Assembly (NCBI RefSeq): GCF_029227915.1
Contig: NC_079876.1
Coordinates: 38,113,828-38,177,827, forward strand
DNA length: 64,000 bases
Source of the DNA: Hydractinia symbiolongicarpus
Lineage: Eukaryota > Cnidaria > Hydrozoa > Anthoathecata > Hydractiniidae
Reading direction: 5' to 3'
Position 1 is the first letter of the stretch; each line of letters opens with the position of its first letter. The notes below the pieces were generated by a model. That model saw nothing but the letters and a program-made list of their open reading frames with translations, was not told where the DNA came from and did not search any database. The position numbers and the translations under genes are program-made. Of this stretch, positions 25,140 to 38,565 are shown in pieces.

Positions 25140-28100
25140 TGTCACTATTTCTTCAGCGTGCGCTAACGGCTAGGATTAGTCCCTCAGCAAAAAATGAGTT
25201 TTTTATCTTAATTTTGAATTGAAGCGCTACCACAGCGACTAGTGTAGTCGCTGAGTTTCGGCAATCATGTCATATTAAGAACAATGTTATTTCTTGGAGT
25301 CCAATTGTCTCATTTATCACATTCATCAGGTCACAGTCCAAAGTTAGTTCAATTAAGTCCTACAGTCAATCAATTCACTGTTAAAAGCGATGCAACCTAG
25401 TAATGTCAGATGAATATCGCTAAATACATGTTGGTACGAATATGTGACCCAACTGTTTAAACTCAAACGGACTGACACCGTTAGAAAGTCAATGAAATGT
25501 AGTTTTGGAAACTGTCGCTATTTCTTCAGCGCATGATAACGGCTAGGATTGTTCCCACGGTAAATATGACTTTCTTATCTTAATTCTTAAATGAAGCGCT
25601 ACCACAGCGCCCAGTGTAATCGCTGAATTTCGGCAATCACGTCAAATTAAGAAGAATGTTTTTTCTTGGAATCCAATTGCCTACTTTATCACATTTATCA
25701 GGTCACAGTCCAAAGTTAGTTCAATTAAGTCCCACAGTCAATCGTTTAATTGTTTAAGGCGATGCAACCTAGGAATATCAGAAAAATATCGCTAAATTTA
25801 TGTTGGTACGAATATGTGACGAAACCGTTGTAACTCAAACGGACTGACACCGTTAGAAAGTCAATAAAAAGAAGTTTTTGAAACTGTCGCTATTTCTTCA
25901 TGGCGCGATAACGGCTACGATTGGTCCCACAGTAAAAAATGACTTATTAATTTAAATTTTTAATTAAAGCGCTACAACAGCGCCCAGTGTAAACGCTGAG
26001 TTTAGGCAATCATGTCAAATTAAGAAGAATGCTATTTCTTGGAGTCCAATTTTTTCATTTATCACATTTATCAGGTCACAGACAAAAGTTAGTTCAATTA
26101 AGTCCCACAGTCAATCATTTCACTGTTAAAAGCGATGCAACCTAGTAATGTCAGATGAATATCGCTAAATACATGTTGGTACGAATATGTGACCCAACCG
26201 TTTAAACTCAAACGAACTGACACCGTTAGAAAGTCAATGAAATGTAGTTTTTGAAACTGTCGCTATTTCTTCAGCGCATGATAACGGCTAGGATTGGTCC
26301 CACGGTAAAACATGACTTTCTTATCTTAATTCTTAAATGAAGCGCTACCACAGCGCCCAGTGTAATCGCTGAATTTCGGCAATCATCTCAAATTAAGAAG
26401 AATGTTTTTTCTTGGAATCCAATTGCCTACTTTATCACATTTATCAGGTCACAGTCCAAAGTTAGTTCAATTAAGTCCCACAGTCAATCGTTTAATTGTT
26501 TAAGGCGATGCAACCTAGGAATATCAGAAAAATATCGCTAAATTCATGTTGGTACGAATATGTGACGAAACCGTTGTAACTCAAACGGACTGACACCGTT
26601 AGAAAGTCAATGAAAAGAAGTTTTTGAAACTGTCGCTATTTCTTCATGGCGCGATAATGGCTACGATTGGTCCCACAGTAAAAAATGACTTATTAATTTA
26701 AATTTTTAAATAAAGCGCTACAACAGCGCCCAGTGTAAACGCTGAGTTTAGGCAATCATGTCAAATTAAGAAGAATGCTATTTCTTGTAGTCCAATTTTT
26801 TCATTTATCACATTTATCAGGTCACAGACAAAAGTTAGTTCAATTAAGTCCCACAGTCAATCATTTCACTGTTAAAAGCGATGCAACCTAGTAATGTCAG
26901 ATGAATATCGCTAAATACATGTTGGTACGAATATGTGACCCAACCGTTTAAACTCAAACGGACTGACACCGTTAGAAAGTCAATGAAATGTAGTTTTTGA
27001 AACTGTCGCTATTTCTTCAGGGCGCGATAACGGCTAGGATTGGTCCCACAGTAAAAAATGACTTATTAATTTAAATTTTTAAATGAAGCGCTACAACAGC
27101 GGTCAGTGTAATCGCTGAGTTTATGCAATCATGTCAAATTAAGAAGAATGCTATTTCTTGGAGTCCAATTGTCTCATTTATCACATTCATGAGATCACAG
27201 TCCAAAGTTAGTTCAATTAAGTCCCACAGTCAATCGTTTCATTGTTAAAGGCGATGCAACCTAGTAATATCAGGAACATATCGCTAAATTCATGTTGGTA
27301 CGAATATGTGACGCAACCGTTGTAACTCAAACGGACTGACACCGTTAGAAAGTCAATGAAATGTAGTTTTTGAAACTGTCGCTATTTCTTCAGGGTGCAA
27401 TAACGGCTAGGATTGGTCCCACAGTAAAAAATGACTTACTAATTTAAACTTTTAAATGAAGCGCTACATCAGGGACCAGTGTAATCGCTGAGTTTAGGCA
27501 ATCGTGTCAAATTAAGACGAGTGCTATTTCTTTGAGTCCAATTTTTTCATTTATCACATTTATCAGGTCACAGTCAAAAGTTAGTTCAATTAAGTCCCAC
27601 AGTCAATCGTTTCACTGTTAAAAGAGGTGCAACCTAGTAATATCAGATGAATATCGCTAAATACATGTTGGTACGAATATATGACCCAACCGTTGAAACT
27701 TAAACGGACTGACACCGTTAGAAAGTCAATGAAATGTAGTTTTTGAAACTGTCGCTATTTCTTCAGCGCATGATAACGCCTAGGATTGGTCCCACGGTAA
27801 AATATGACTTTCTTATCTTAATTCTTAAATGAAGCGCTACAACAGCGGTCAGTGTAATCGCTGAGTTTATGCAATCATGTCAAATTAAGAAGAATGCTAT
27901 TTCTTGGAGTCCAATTGTCTCATTTATCACATTCATGAGATCACAGTCCAAAGTTAGTTCAATTAAGTCCCACAGTCAATCGTTTCATTGTTAAAGGCGA
28001 TGCAACCTAGTAATATCAGGAACATATCGCTAAATTCATGTTGGTACGAATATGTGACGCAACCGTTGTAACTCAAACGGACTGACACCGTTAGAAAGTC

Positions 28101-31100
28101 AATGAAATGTAGTTTTTGAAACTGTCGCTATTTCTTCAGGGTGCAATAACGGCTAGGATTGGTCCCACAGTAAAAAATGACTTATTAATTTAAACTTTTA
28201 AATGAAGCGCTACATCAGGGACCAGTGTAATCGCTAAGTTTAGGCAATCGTGTCAAATTAAGACGAGTGCTATTTCTTTGAGTCCAATTTTTTCATTTAT
28301 CACATTTATCAGGTCACAGTCAAAAGTTAGTTCAATTAAGTCCCACAGTCAATCGTTTCACTGTTAAAAGAGGTGCAACCTAGTAATATCAGATGAATAT
28401 CGCTAAATACATGTTGGTACGAATATATGACCCAACCGTTGAAACTTAAACGGACTGACACCGTTAGAAAGTCAATGAAATGTAGTTTTTGAAACTGTCA
28501 CTATTTCTTCAGCGCGCGCTAACGGCTAGGATTGGTCCCTCAGCAAAAAATGAGTTTTTTATCTTAATTTTGAATTGAAGCGCTACCGCAACGGCCGGTG
28601 TAATCGCTGAGTTCCGGCAATCATGTCAAATTAAGAAGAATGTTATTTCTTGAATTCCAATTTTCTCATTTATCACATTAATCAGGTCACAGTCCAAAGT
28701 TAGTTCAATTAAGTCCTACAGTCAATCAATTCACTGTTAAAAGCGATGCAACCTAGTAATGTCAGATGAATATCACTAAATACATGTTGGTACGAATATG
28801 TGACCCAACTGTTTAAACTCAAACGGACTGACACCGTTAGAAAGTCAATGAAATGTAGTTTTTGAAACTGTCGCTATTTCTTCAGCGCATGATAACGGCT
28901 AGGATTGGTCCCACGGTAAAATATGACTTTCTTATCTTAATTCTTAAATGAAGCGCTACCACAGCGCCCAGTGTAATCGCTGAATTTCGGCAATCATCTC
29001 AAATTAAGAAGAATGTTTTCTCTTGGAATCCAATTGCCTACTTTATCACATTTATCAGGTCACAGTCCAAAGTTAGTTCAATTAAGTCCCACAGTCAATC
29101 GTTTAATTGTTTAAGGCGATGCAACCTAGGAATATCAGAAAAATATCGCTAAATTCATGTTGGTACGAATATGTGACGAAACCGTTGTAACTCAAACGGA
29201 CTGACACCGTTAGAAAGTCAATGAAAAGAAGTTTTTGAAACTGTCGCTATTTCTTCATGGCGCGATAATGGCTACGATTGGTCCCACAGTAAAAAATGAC
29301 TTATTAATTTAAATTTTTAAATAAAGCGCTAAAACAGCGCCCAGTGTAAACGCTGAGTTTAGGCAATCATGTCAAATTAAGAAGAATGCTATTTCTTGGA
29401 GTCCAATTTTTTCATTTATCACATTTATCAGGTCACAGACAGAAGTTAGTTCAATTAAGTTCCACAGTCAATCATTTCACTGTTAAAAGCGATGCAACCT
29501 AGTAATGTCAGATGAATATCGCTAAATACATGTTGGTACGAATATGTGACCCAACCGTTTAAACTCAAACGGACTGACACCGTTAGAAAGTCAATGAAAT
29601 GTAGTTTTTGAAACTGTCGCTATTTCTTCATGGCGCGATAATGGCTACGATTGGTCCCACAGTAAAAAATGACTTATTAATTTAAATTTTTAAATAAAGC
29701 GCTACAACAGCGGTCAGTGTAATCGCTGAGTTTATGCAATCATGTCAAATTAAGAAGAATGCTATTTCTTGGAGTCCAATTTTTTCATTTATCACATTTA
29801 TCAGTTCACAGTGAAAAGTTAGTTCAATTAAGTCCCACAGTCAATCGTTTCACTGTTAAAAGCGGTGCAACTTAGTAATATCAGATGAATATCGCTGAAT
29901 ACATGTTGGTACGAATATATGACCCAACCGTTGAAACTTAAACGGACAGACACCGTTAGAAAGTCAGTGAAATGTAGTTTTTGAAGCTGTCACTATTTCT
30001 TCAGCGCGCGCTAACGGCTAGGATTAGTCCCTCAGCAAAAAATGAGTTTTTTATCTTAATTTTGAATTGAAGCGCTACCACAGCGGCCGGTGTAATCGCT
30101 GAGTTCCGGCAATCATGTCAAATTAAGAAGAATGTTATTTCCTGAATTCCAATTTTCTCATTTATCACATTTATCAGGTCACAGTCCAAAGTTAGTTCAA
30201 TTAAGTCCCACAGTCAATCGTTTAATTGTTTAAGGCAATGCAACCTAGGAATATCAGAAAAATATCGCTAAATTCATGTTGGTACGAATATGTGACGCAA
30301 CCGTGGTAACTCAAACGGACTGACACCGTTAGAAAGTCAATGAAAAGAAGTTTTTGTAACTGTCGCTATTTCTTCAGGGCGCCATAAGGGCTAGGATTGG
30401 TCCCCAGTAAAAAATGACTTATTAATTTAAATTTCTAAATAAAGCGCTACAACAGCGCCCAGTGTAAACGCTGAGTTTAGGCAATCATGTCAAATTCAGA
30501 AGAATGCTATTTCTTGGAGTCCAATTTTTTCATTTATCACATTTATCAGGTCACAGTCAAAAGTTAGTTCAATTAAGTCCCACAGTCAATCGTTTCACTG
30601 TTAAAAGCGGTGCAACCTAGTAATATCAGATGAATATCGCTAAATACATGTTGGTACGAATATATGACACAACCTTTGAAACTTAAACGGACTGACACCG
30701 TTAGAAAGTCAGTGAAATGTAGTTTTTGAAACTGTCACTATTTCTTCAGCGCACGATAACGGCTAGGATTGGTGCCACAGTAAAAAAATGGCTTTTTCAT
30801 CTTAATTCTTAAATGAAGCGCTACCACAGCGACTAGTGTAGTCGCTGAGTTTCGGCAATCATGTCATATTAAGAACAATGTTATTTCTTGGAGTCCAATT
30901 GTCTCATTTATCACATTCATCAGGTCACAGTCCAAAGTTAGTTCAATTAAGTCCCACAGTCAATCGTTTCATTGTCAAAGGCGATGCAACCTAGTAATAT
31001 CAGAAAAATATCGCTAAATTCATGTTGGTACGAATATGTGACGCAACCGTTGTAACTCAAACGGACTGACACCGTTAGAAAGTCAATGAAATGTAGTTTT

Positions 31101-31480
31101 TGAAACTGTCGCTATTTCTTCAAGGCGCAATAACGGCTAGGATTGGTCCCACAGTAAAAAAATGACTTTTTCATCTTAATTTTTAAATGAAGCGCTACCA
31201 CAGCGCCAAGTGTAGTCGCTGAGTTTCGGCAATCATGTCAAATTAAGAACAATGTTTTTTCTTGGAGTCCAATTGTCTCATTTATCACATTCATCAGGTC
31301 ACAGTCCAAAGTTAGTTCAATTAAGTCCCACAGTCACTCGTTTCATTGTTAAAGGCAATGCAACCTAGTAATATCGGAAAAATATCGCTAAATACATGTT
31401 GGTACGAATATGTGACCCAACCATTAAAACTCTAACGGACTGACACCGTTAGAAAGTCAATGAAATGTAGTTTTTGAAAC

Positions 31481-32228
31481 TGTCGCTATTTTTTCAGTGC
31501 GCGAAAACGGCTAGGATTGGTTCCACAGTAAAAAAATGACTTTTTCATCTTAATTCTTAAATGAAGCGCTACCACAGCGACCAGTGTAGTCGCTGAGTTT
31601 CGGCAATCATGGCAAATTAAGAACAATGTTATTTCTTGGCGTCCAATTGTCTCATTTATCACATTCATCAGATCACAGTCCAAAGTTAGTTCAATTAAGT
31701 CCCACAGTCAATCGTTTCATTGTTAAAGGCGATGCAACCTAGTAATATCAGAAAAATATCGCTAAATTCATGTTGGTACGAATATGTGACGCAACCGTTG
31801 TAACTCAAACGGATTGATACTGTTAAAAAGTCAATGAAAAGTAGTTTTTGAAACTGTCGCTATTTTTTCAGTGCGCGATAACGGCTAGGATTGGTTCCAC
31901 AGTAAAAAAATGACTTTTTCATCTTAATTCTTAAATGAAGCGCTACCACAGCGACCAGTGTAGTCGCTGAGTTTCGGCAATCATGGCAAATTAAGAACAA
32001 TGTTATTTCTTGGCGTCCAATTGTCTCATTTATCACATTCATCAGATCACAGTCCAAAGTTAGTTCAATTAAGTCCCACAGTCAATCGTTTCATTGTTAA
32101 AGGCGATGCAACCTAGTAATATCAGAAAAATATCGCTAAATTCATGTTGGTACGAATATGTGACGCAACCGTTGTAACACAAACGGACTGACACCGTTAG
32201 AAAGTCAATGAATTGTAGTTTTTGAAAC
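31481..32228 (+). repeat. Tandem doublet of near-identical monomers (lag 374 bp)
   Basis: Monomers starting at 31481 and 31855 share private variants CTATTTTTTCAGTGCGCG, GGTTCCACAG, ATCATGGCAAATT and CTTGGCGTCC, and CATCAGATCAC. They differ at one visible base inside the unit (GCGAAAACGG against GCGATAACGG). Most monomers in this array resemble units several periods away rather than their neighbour, so an adjacent near-identical pair indicates a recent single-monomer duplication. A related unit with TTTTTTCAGTGCG also opens block 2 at 21783, so this type flanks block 2. Short minus-strand open frames of 65 codons here are by-products of the variants. Confidence 0.82.
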
Positions 32229-35023
32229 TGTCGCTATTTCTCCAGGGCGCAATAACGGCTAGGATTGGTCCCACATTAAAAAATGACTTATTAATTTAAA
32301 CTTTTAAATGAAGCGCTACAACAGGGACCAGTGTAATCGCTGAGTTTATGCAATCATGTCAAATTAAGACGAGTGCTATTTCTTGGAGTCCAATTTTTTC
32401 ATTTATCACATTTATCAGGTCACAGTCAGAAGTTAGTTCAATTAAGTCCCACAGTCAATCGCTTCACAGTTAAAAGAGGTGCAACCTAGTAATATCAGAT
32501 GAATATCGCTAAATACATGTTGGTACGAATATATGACCCAACCGTTGAAACTTAAACGGACTGACACCGTTAGAAAGTCAATGAAATGTAGTTTTTGAAA
32601 CTGTCACTATTTCTTCAGCGCGCGCTAACGGCTAGGATTGGTCCCTCAGCAAAAAATGAGTTTTTTATCTTAATTTTAAATTGAAGCGCCACCACAACGG
32701 CCGGTGTAATCGCTGAGTTACGGCAATCATGTCAAATTAAGAAGAATGTTATTTCTTGAATTCCAATTTTCTCATTTATCACATTAATCAGGTCACAGTC
32801 CAAAGTTAGTTCAATTAAGTCCAACAGTCAATCAATTCACTGTTAAAAGCGATGCAACCTAGTAATGTCAGATGAATATCGCTAAATACATGTTGTTACG
32901 AATAGGTGACCCAACCGTTTAAACTCAAACGGACTGACACCGTTAGAAAGTCAATGAAATGTAGTTTTTGAAACTGTCGCTATTTCTTCAGGGCGCGATA
33001 ACGGCTAGGATTGGTCCCACAGTAAAAAATGACTTATTAATATAAATTTTTAAATGAAGCGCTACAACAGCGCCCAGTGTAAACGCAGAGTTTAGGCAAT
33101 CATGTCAAATTAAGAAGAATGCTATTTCTTGGAGTCCAATTCTTTCATTCATCACATTTATCAGGTCACAGTAAAAAGTTAGTTCAATTAAGTCCTACGG
33201 ACAATCGTTTCATTGTTAAATGCGATGCAACCTAGTAATATCAGAAAAATTTCGCTAAGTTCATGCTGGTACAAATATGTGACTCAACCGTTTCAACTCA
33301 AACGGACTGGCATCGTTAGAAAGTCAATGAAAAGAAGTTTTTGAAACTGTCGCTATTTCTTCAGTGCGCGATAACGGCTAGGATTGGTCCCACAGTAAAA
33401 AATGACTTATTAATTTAAATTTTTAAATGAAGCGCTACAACAGCGCCCAGTGTAAACGCTGAGTTTAGGCAATCATATCAAATTAAGAAGAATGCTATTT
33501 CTTGGAGTCCAATTTTTTCATTTATCACATTTATCAGGTCACAGTCAAAAGTTAGTTCAATTAAGTCCCACAGTCAATCATTTTATTGTTAAAGGCGATG
33601 AAACCTAGTAATATCAGAAAAATATCGCTAAATTCATGTTGGTACGAATATGTGACGCAACCGTTGTAACTCAAACGGACTGACACCGTTAGAAAGTCAA
33701 TGAAATGAAGTTTCTGAAACTGTCGCTATTTCTTCGGGGCACGATAACGGCTAGGATTGGTCCCACAGTAAAAAATGACTTATTAATTTAAATTTTTAAA
33801 TGAAGCGCTACAACAGCGCCCAGTGTAATCGCTGAGTTTAGGCAATCATGTCAAATTAAGAAGAATGCTATTTCTTGGAGTCCAATTTTTTCATTCATCA
33901 CATTTATCAGGTCACAGTCAAAAGTTAGTTCAATTAAGTCCCACAGTCAATCATTTGATTGTTAAAGGCGATGAAACCTAGTAATATCAGAAAAATATCG
34001 CTAAATTCATGTTGGTACGAATATGTGACGCAACCGTTGTAACTCAAACGGACTGACACCGTTAGAAAGTCAATGAAATGAAGTTTCTGAAACTGTCGCT
34101 ATTTCTTCAGGGCGCGATAACGCCTAGGATTGGTCCCACAGTAAAAAATGACTTATTGATTTAAATTTTTAAATGAAGCGCTACAACAGCGCTCAGTGTA
34201 ATCGCTGAGTTTATGCAATCATGTCAAATTAAGAAAAATGCTATTTCTTGGAGTCCAATTTTTTCATTTATCACATTTATAAGGTCACAGTCAAAAGTTA
34301 GTTCAATTAAGTCCCACTGTCAATCGTTTCACTGTTAAAAGCAATGCAACCTAGTAATATCAGATAAATATCGCTAAGTACATGTTGGTACGAATATGTG
34401 ACTCAACCGTTGTAACTCAAACGGATTGATACTGTTAGAAAGTCAATGAAGTGTAGTATTTGAAACTGTCGCTATTTCTTCAGCGTGCGATAACGGCTAG
34501 GATTGGTCCCACAGTAAAGAATGACTTATTTACCTAAACTTTTAAATGAAGCGCTGCCACAGCGCCCAGTGTAATCGCTGAGTTTCGGCAATCATGTCAA
34601 ATTAAGAACAATGTTATTTCTTGGAGCCCAATTGTCTCATTTATCACATTCATCAGGTCACAGTCCAAAGTTAGTTCAATTAAGTCCCACAGTCAATCGT
34701 TTCATTGTTAAAGGCGATGCAACCTAGTAATATCGTAAAAATATCGCTAAAAACATGTTGGTACGAATATGTGACCCAACCGTTGCAACTCAAACGGACT
34801 GACACCGTTGGAAAGTCAATAAAATGTAGTTTTTGAAACTGTCGGTATTTCTTCAGCGCGTGATAACGGCTAGGATTGGTCCTACAGTAAAAAATGACTT
34901 TCTCATCTTAATTCTTAAATGAAGCGCTACCACAGCGCCCAGTATAATCGCTGAGTTTCGGCAATCATGTCAAATTAAGAAGATTGTTTTTTCTTGGAGT
35001 CCAATTGTCTCCTTTATCACATT
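32229..35023 (+). repeat. Mixed monomers between blocks 2 and 3
   Basis: Phase marks 32229 (F-like), 32602 (G), 32975, 33348, 33721, 34094 (J- or I-like), 34467 (O-like, GTAAAGAATGACTTATT) and 34840 (P-like, TGTCGGTATTTC). Units 33348-33720 and 33721-34093 are close neighbours sharing GCGATGAAACCTAG. No HOR of stable length is visible. No gene or foreign insertion is present. Confidence 0.75.
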
Positions 35024-36388
35024 TATCAGGTCACAGTCCAAAGTTAGTTCAATTAAGTCCCACAGTCAATCGTTTCATTGTTAAAAGCGATGCATCCTAG
35101 TAATATCAGATAAATATCTCTAAATACATGTTGGTACGAATATGTGAATCAAGCGTTGAAACTCAAACGAACTGACACCGTTAGATAGTCAGTGAAATGG
35201 AGAATTTGAAACTGTTTTTATTTCTTCGGCGCGCGCTAACAGCTAGGATTGGTGCCTAAGTAAAAAATGACTTTCTTATCTTAATTTTTAATTGAAGCGC
35301 TTCCACAGCGCCCGGTGTAATCGCTGAGTTTCGGCAATCACTTCAAATTAAGAAGAATGTTATTTTTTGAAGTCCAATTGTCTCGCTTTCACATTTACAG
35401 GGTCACAGTCCATAGTCAGTTCAATTAAGTCCCGCAGTCAATCGTTTCGCTCTTAAAAGCCATACAACCTAGTAATACCCGAAAAGTATCAAGAAATACA
35501 TGTTGGTACGAATATGTGACCCAACCGTTTAAACTCAAACGGACTGACACCGTTAGAAAGTCAATGAAATGTAGTTTTTGAAACTGTCGCTATTTCTTCA
35601 GCGCGCGATAACGGCTAGGATTGGTCCCACAGTAAAAAATGACATATTAATTTAAATTTTTAATTGAAGCGCTACAACAGCGCCCAGTCTAATCGCTGAG
35701 GTTAGGCAATCATGTCAAATTAAGAAGAATACTATCTCTTGGAGTCCAATTTTTTCATTTATCACATTGATCAGGTCACAGTCCAAAGTTAGTTCAATTA
35801 AGTCCCACAGTCAATCGTTTCATTGTTAAAAGCGATGCATCCTAGTAATATCAGATAAATATCTCTAAATACATGTTGGTACGAATATGTGAATCAAGCG
35901 TTGAAACTCAAACGAACTGACACCGTTAGATAGTCAGTGAAATGGAGAATTTGAAACTGTTTTTATTTCTTCGGCGCGCGCTAACAGCTAGGATTGGTGC
36001 CTAAGTAAAAAATGACTTTCTTATCTTAATTTTTAAATGAAGCGCTTCCACAGCGCCCGGTGTAATCGCTGAGTTTCGGCAATCACTTCAAATTAAGAAG
36101 AATGTTATTTTTTGAAGTCCAATTGTCTCGCTTTCACATTTACAGGGTCACAGTCCATAGTCAGTTCAATTAAGTCCCGCAGTCAATCGTTTCGCTCTTA
36201 AAAGCCATACAACCTAGTAATACCCGAAAAGTATCAAGAAATACATGTTGGTACGAATATGTGACCCAACCGTTTAAACTCAAACGGACTGACACCGTTA
36301 GAAAGTCAATGAAATGTAGTTTTTGAAACTGTCGCTATTTCTTCAGCGCGCGATAACGGCTAGGATTGGTCCCACAGTAAAAAATGAC
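35024..36388 (+). repeat. 2-monomer tandem duplication (lag 745 bp)
   Basis: Sequence from about 35024 to 35643 matches about 35769 to 36388 at a lag of 745 bp. Shared private marks: GATGCATCCTAG, AAATATCTCTAAATAC, AACGAACTGACACCG, GATAGTCAGTGAAATGGAG, ACTGTTTTTATTTCTTCGG and GGTGCCTAAG. I noticed one difference (TTAATTGAAGCGC against TTAAATGAAGCGC). Identity ends after TAAAAAATGAC, where the first copy continues ATATTAATTT and the second TTTTTCATC. Confidence 0.8.
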
Positions 36389-38191
36389 TTTTTCATCTTA
36401 ATTCTTAAATGAAGCTCTACCACAGCGCCAAGTGTAGTCGCTGAGTTTCGGCAATCATGTCAAATTAAGAAGAATGTTATTTCTAAGAGTCCAATTGTCT
36501 CACTTTCATATTTATAAGGTCACAGTCCATACTCAGTTTAATTAAATCCACAGTCAATCATTTCGCTGTTAAAAGCCATACAATTTGGTAATACCTGAAA
36601 AATATCAAAAAATACATGTTGGTAGGAATATGTGACTCAAGCGTTGAAACTCAAACGGACTGAAACCGTTAGAAAGTCAATGAAATGTAGTTTTTGAAAC
36701 TGTCGCTATTTCTTCAGCGCGCGATGACGGCTAGGATTGGTCCCACAGTAAAAAATGACTTTCTTATCTTAATTTTTAATTGAAGCGCTTCCACAGCGCC
36801 CGGTGTAATCGCTGAGTTTCGGCAATCATTTCAAATTAAGAAGAATGTTATTTCTTGAAGTCCAATTGTCTCGCTTTCACATTTACAGGGTCACAGTCCA
36901 TAGTCAGTTCAATAAAGTCCCGCAGTCAATCGTTTCGCTGTTAAAAGCCATACAACCTAGAAATACCCAAAAAGTATCAAGAAATACATGTTGGTACGAA
37001 TATGTGACCCAACCGTTTAAACTCAAACGGACTGACACCGTTAGAAAGTCAATGAAATGTAGTTTTTGAAACTGTCGCTATTTCTTCAGCGCGCGATAAC
37101 AGCTAGGATTGGTCCCACAGTAAAAAATGACATATTAATTTAAATTTTTAAATGAAGCGCTACAACAGCGCCCAGTCTAATCGCTGAGGTTAGGCAATCA
37201 TGTCAAATTAAGAAGAATACTATTTCTTGGAGTCCAATTTTTTCATTTATCACATTGATCAGGTCAAAGTCCAAGGTTGGTTCAATTAAGTCCCACAGTC
37301 AATCGTTTCACTGTTAAAAGCGATGCAACCTAGTAATATCAGATAAATATCGCTAAATACATGTTGGTACGAATATGTGACTCAACCGTTGTAACTCAAA
37401 CGGATTGATACTGTTAGAAAGTCAATGAAATGTAGTATTTGAAACTGTCGCTATTTCTTCAGCGCGCGATAACGGCTAGGATTGGTCCCACAGTAAAGAA
37501 TGACTTATTTACCTAAACTTTTAAATGAAGCGCTGCCACAGCGCCCAGTGTAATCGCTGAGTTTCGGCAATCATGTCAAATTAAGAACAATGTTATTTCT
37601 TGGAGTCCAATTGTCTCATTTATCACATTCATCAGGTCAAAGTCCAAAGTTAGTTCAATTAAGTCCCACAGTCAATCGTTTCATTGTTAAAGGCGATGCA
37701 ACTTAGTAATATCGGAAAAATATCGCTAAAAACATGTTGGTACGATTATGTGACCCAACCGTTGTAACTCAAACGGACTGACACCGTTGGAAAGTCAATG
37801 AAATGTAGTTTTTGAAACTGTCGGTATTTCTTCAGCGCGTGATAACGGCTAGGATTGGTCCCACAGTAAAAAATGACTTTCTTATCTTAATTCTTAAATG
37901 AAGCGCTACCACAGCGCCCAGTATAATCGCTGAGTTTCGGCAATCATGTCAAATTAAGAAGATTGTTTTTTCTTGGAGTCCAATTGTCTCCTTTATCACA
38001 TTTATCAGGTCAAAGTCCAAAGTTAGTTCAATTAAGTCTCACAGTCAATCGTTTCACTGTTATAAGCGATGCAACCTAGTAATATGAGAAAAATTTCGCT
38101 AAATACATGTTGGTACGAATATGTGACGCAATCGTTGTAACTGAAGCGGATTGATACCGTTCGAAAGTCAATTAAATGTAGTTTTTGAATC

Positions 38192-38565
38192 TGTCGCTAT
38201 TTTTTCAGCGCGCGCTAATGGCTAGGATTAGTCCCACAGCAAAAAAATGACTTTTTAATCTTAATTTTTAATTGAAACGCTACCACAGCGCCTAGTGTAA
38301 TTGCCAAATTCCGACAATCATGTCAAGTTAAGAAGAATGTTATTTCTTGGAGTCCAATTTTCTCATTTATCTCATCGATCAGGTCACAGTCCAAAGTTAG
38401 TTCAATTAAGTCCCACAGTCAATCGTTTCATTGTTAAAAGCGATGCATCCTAGTAATATCAGATAAATATCTCTAAATACATGTTGGTACGAATATGTGA
38501 ATCAAGCGTTGAAACTCAAACGAACTAACACCGTTAGAAAGTCAGTGAAATGTAGTATTTGAAAC
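38192..38565 (+). repeat. Singleton divergent monomer Q
   Basis: This unit carries a combination seen nowhere else in the window: GCGCTAATGGCTAGG, GACTTTTTAATC, GAAACGCTACCACAGCGCC (which breaks one base of the GCGCT hairpin), TGTAATTGCCAAATTCCGAC and CATTTATCTCATCGATCAGG. The last part also occurs at about 40228. It lies between P37819 and L38566. It may be an old unit that has escaped homogenisation. Confidence 0.65.

Larger units (their letters stand above)
21783..31480 (+). repeat. Block 2: tetrameric higher-order repeat G-H-I-J (~1492 bp)
   Basis: A different set of monomers takes over. G: GGTCCCTCAGC with ACGGCCGG and TTGAATTCCAATTTTC. H: GCATGATAACGG with CACGGTAAAATATG and TTGCCTACTTTATC. 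I: CATGGCGCGATAA with AATAAAGCGCTACAACAG. J: ACAGCGGTCAGTG with TTTATGCAATC. Order: C-like21783 G22157 H22530 I/H22903 J23276 G23649 H24022 I24395 J24768 G/C25140 H25513 I25885 H26258 I26631 J27004 F27377 H/J27750 F28123 G28496 H28869 I29242 I/J29615 G29988 I-like30361 C-like30733 E-like31107. Upstream of the marks many of these units carry GACCCAACTGTTTAAAC or GAAACCGTTTAAAC-like variants. The mean period is 372.9 bp. Confidence 0.83.

Noticed and set aside
31486-32057. Minus-strand open frames of 65 codons in two adjacent monomers, and 62-codon relatives at 47898-48086 and 54977-55165
   Set aside because: They lie inside satellite monomers, recur only where chance variants remove stops, and the same phase is closed in most other units. 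There is no codon bias, no recognisable domain and no gene context.
36845-37069. Plus-strand open frame of 74 codons (and 72-codon frames at 49897-50115 and 57350-57568)
   Set aside because: The two later frames exist because of the 7-bp deletion in duplicated monomers, and the first is a chance open phase in an L-like unit. Other monomers of the same sequence have stops. These are not genes.
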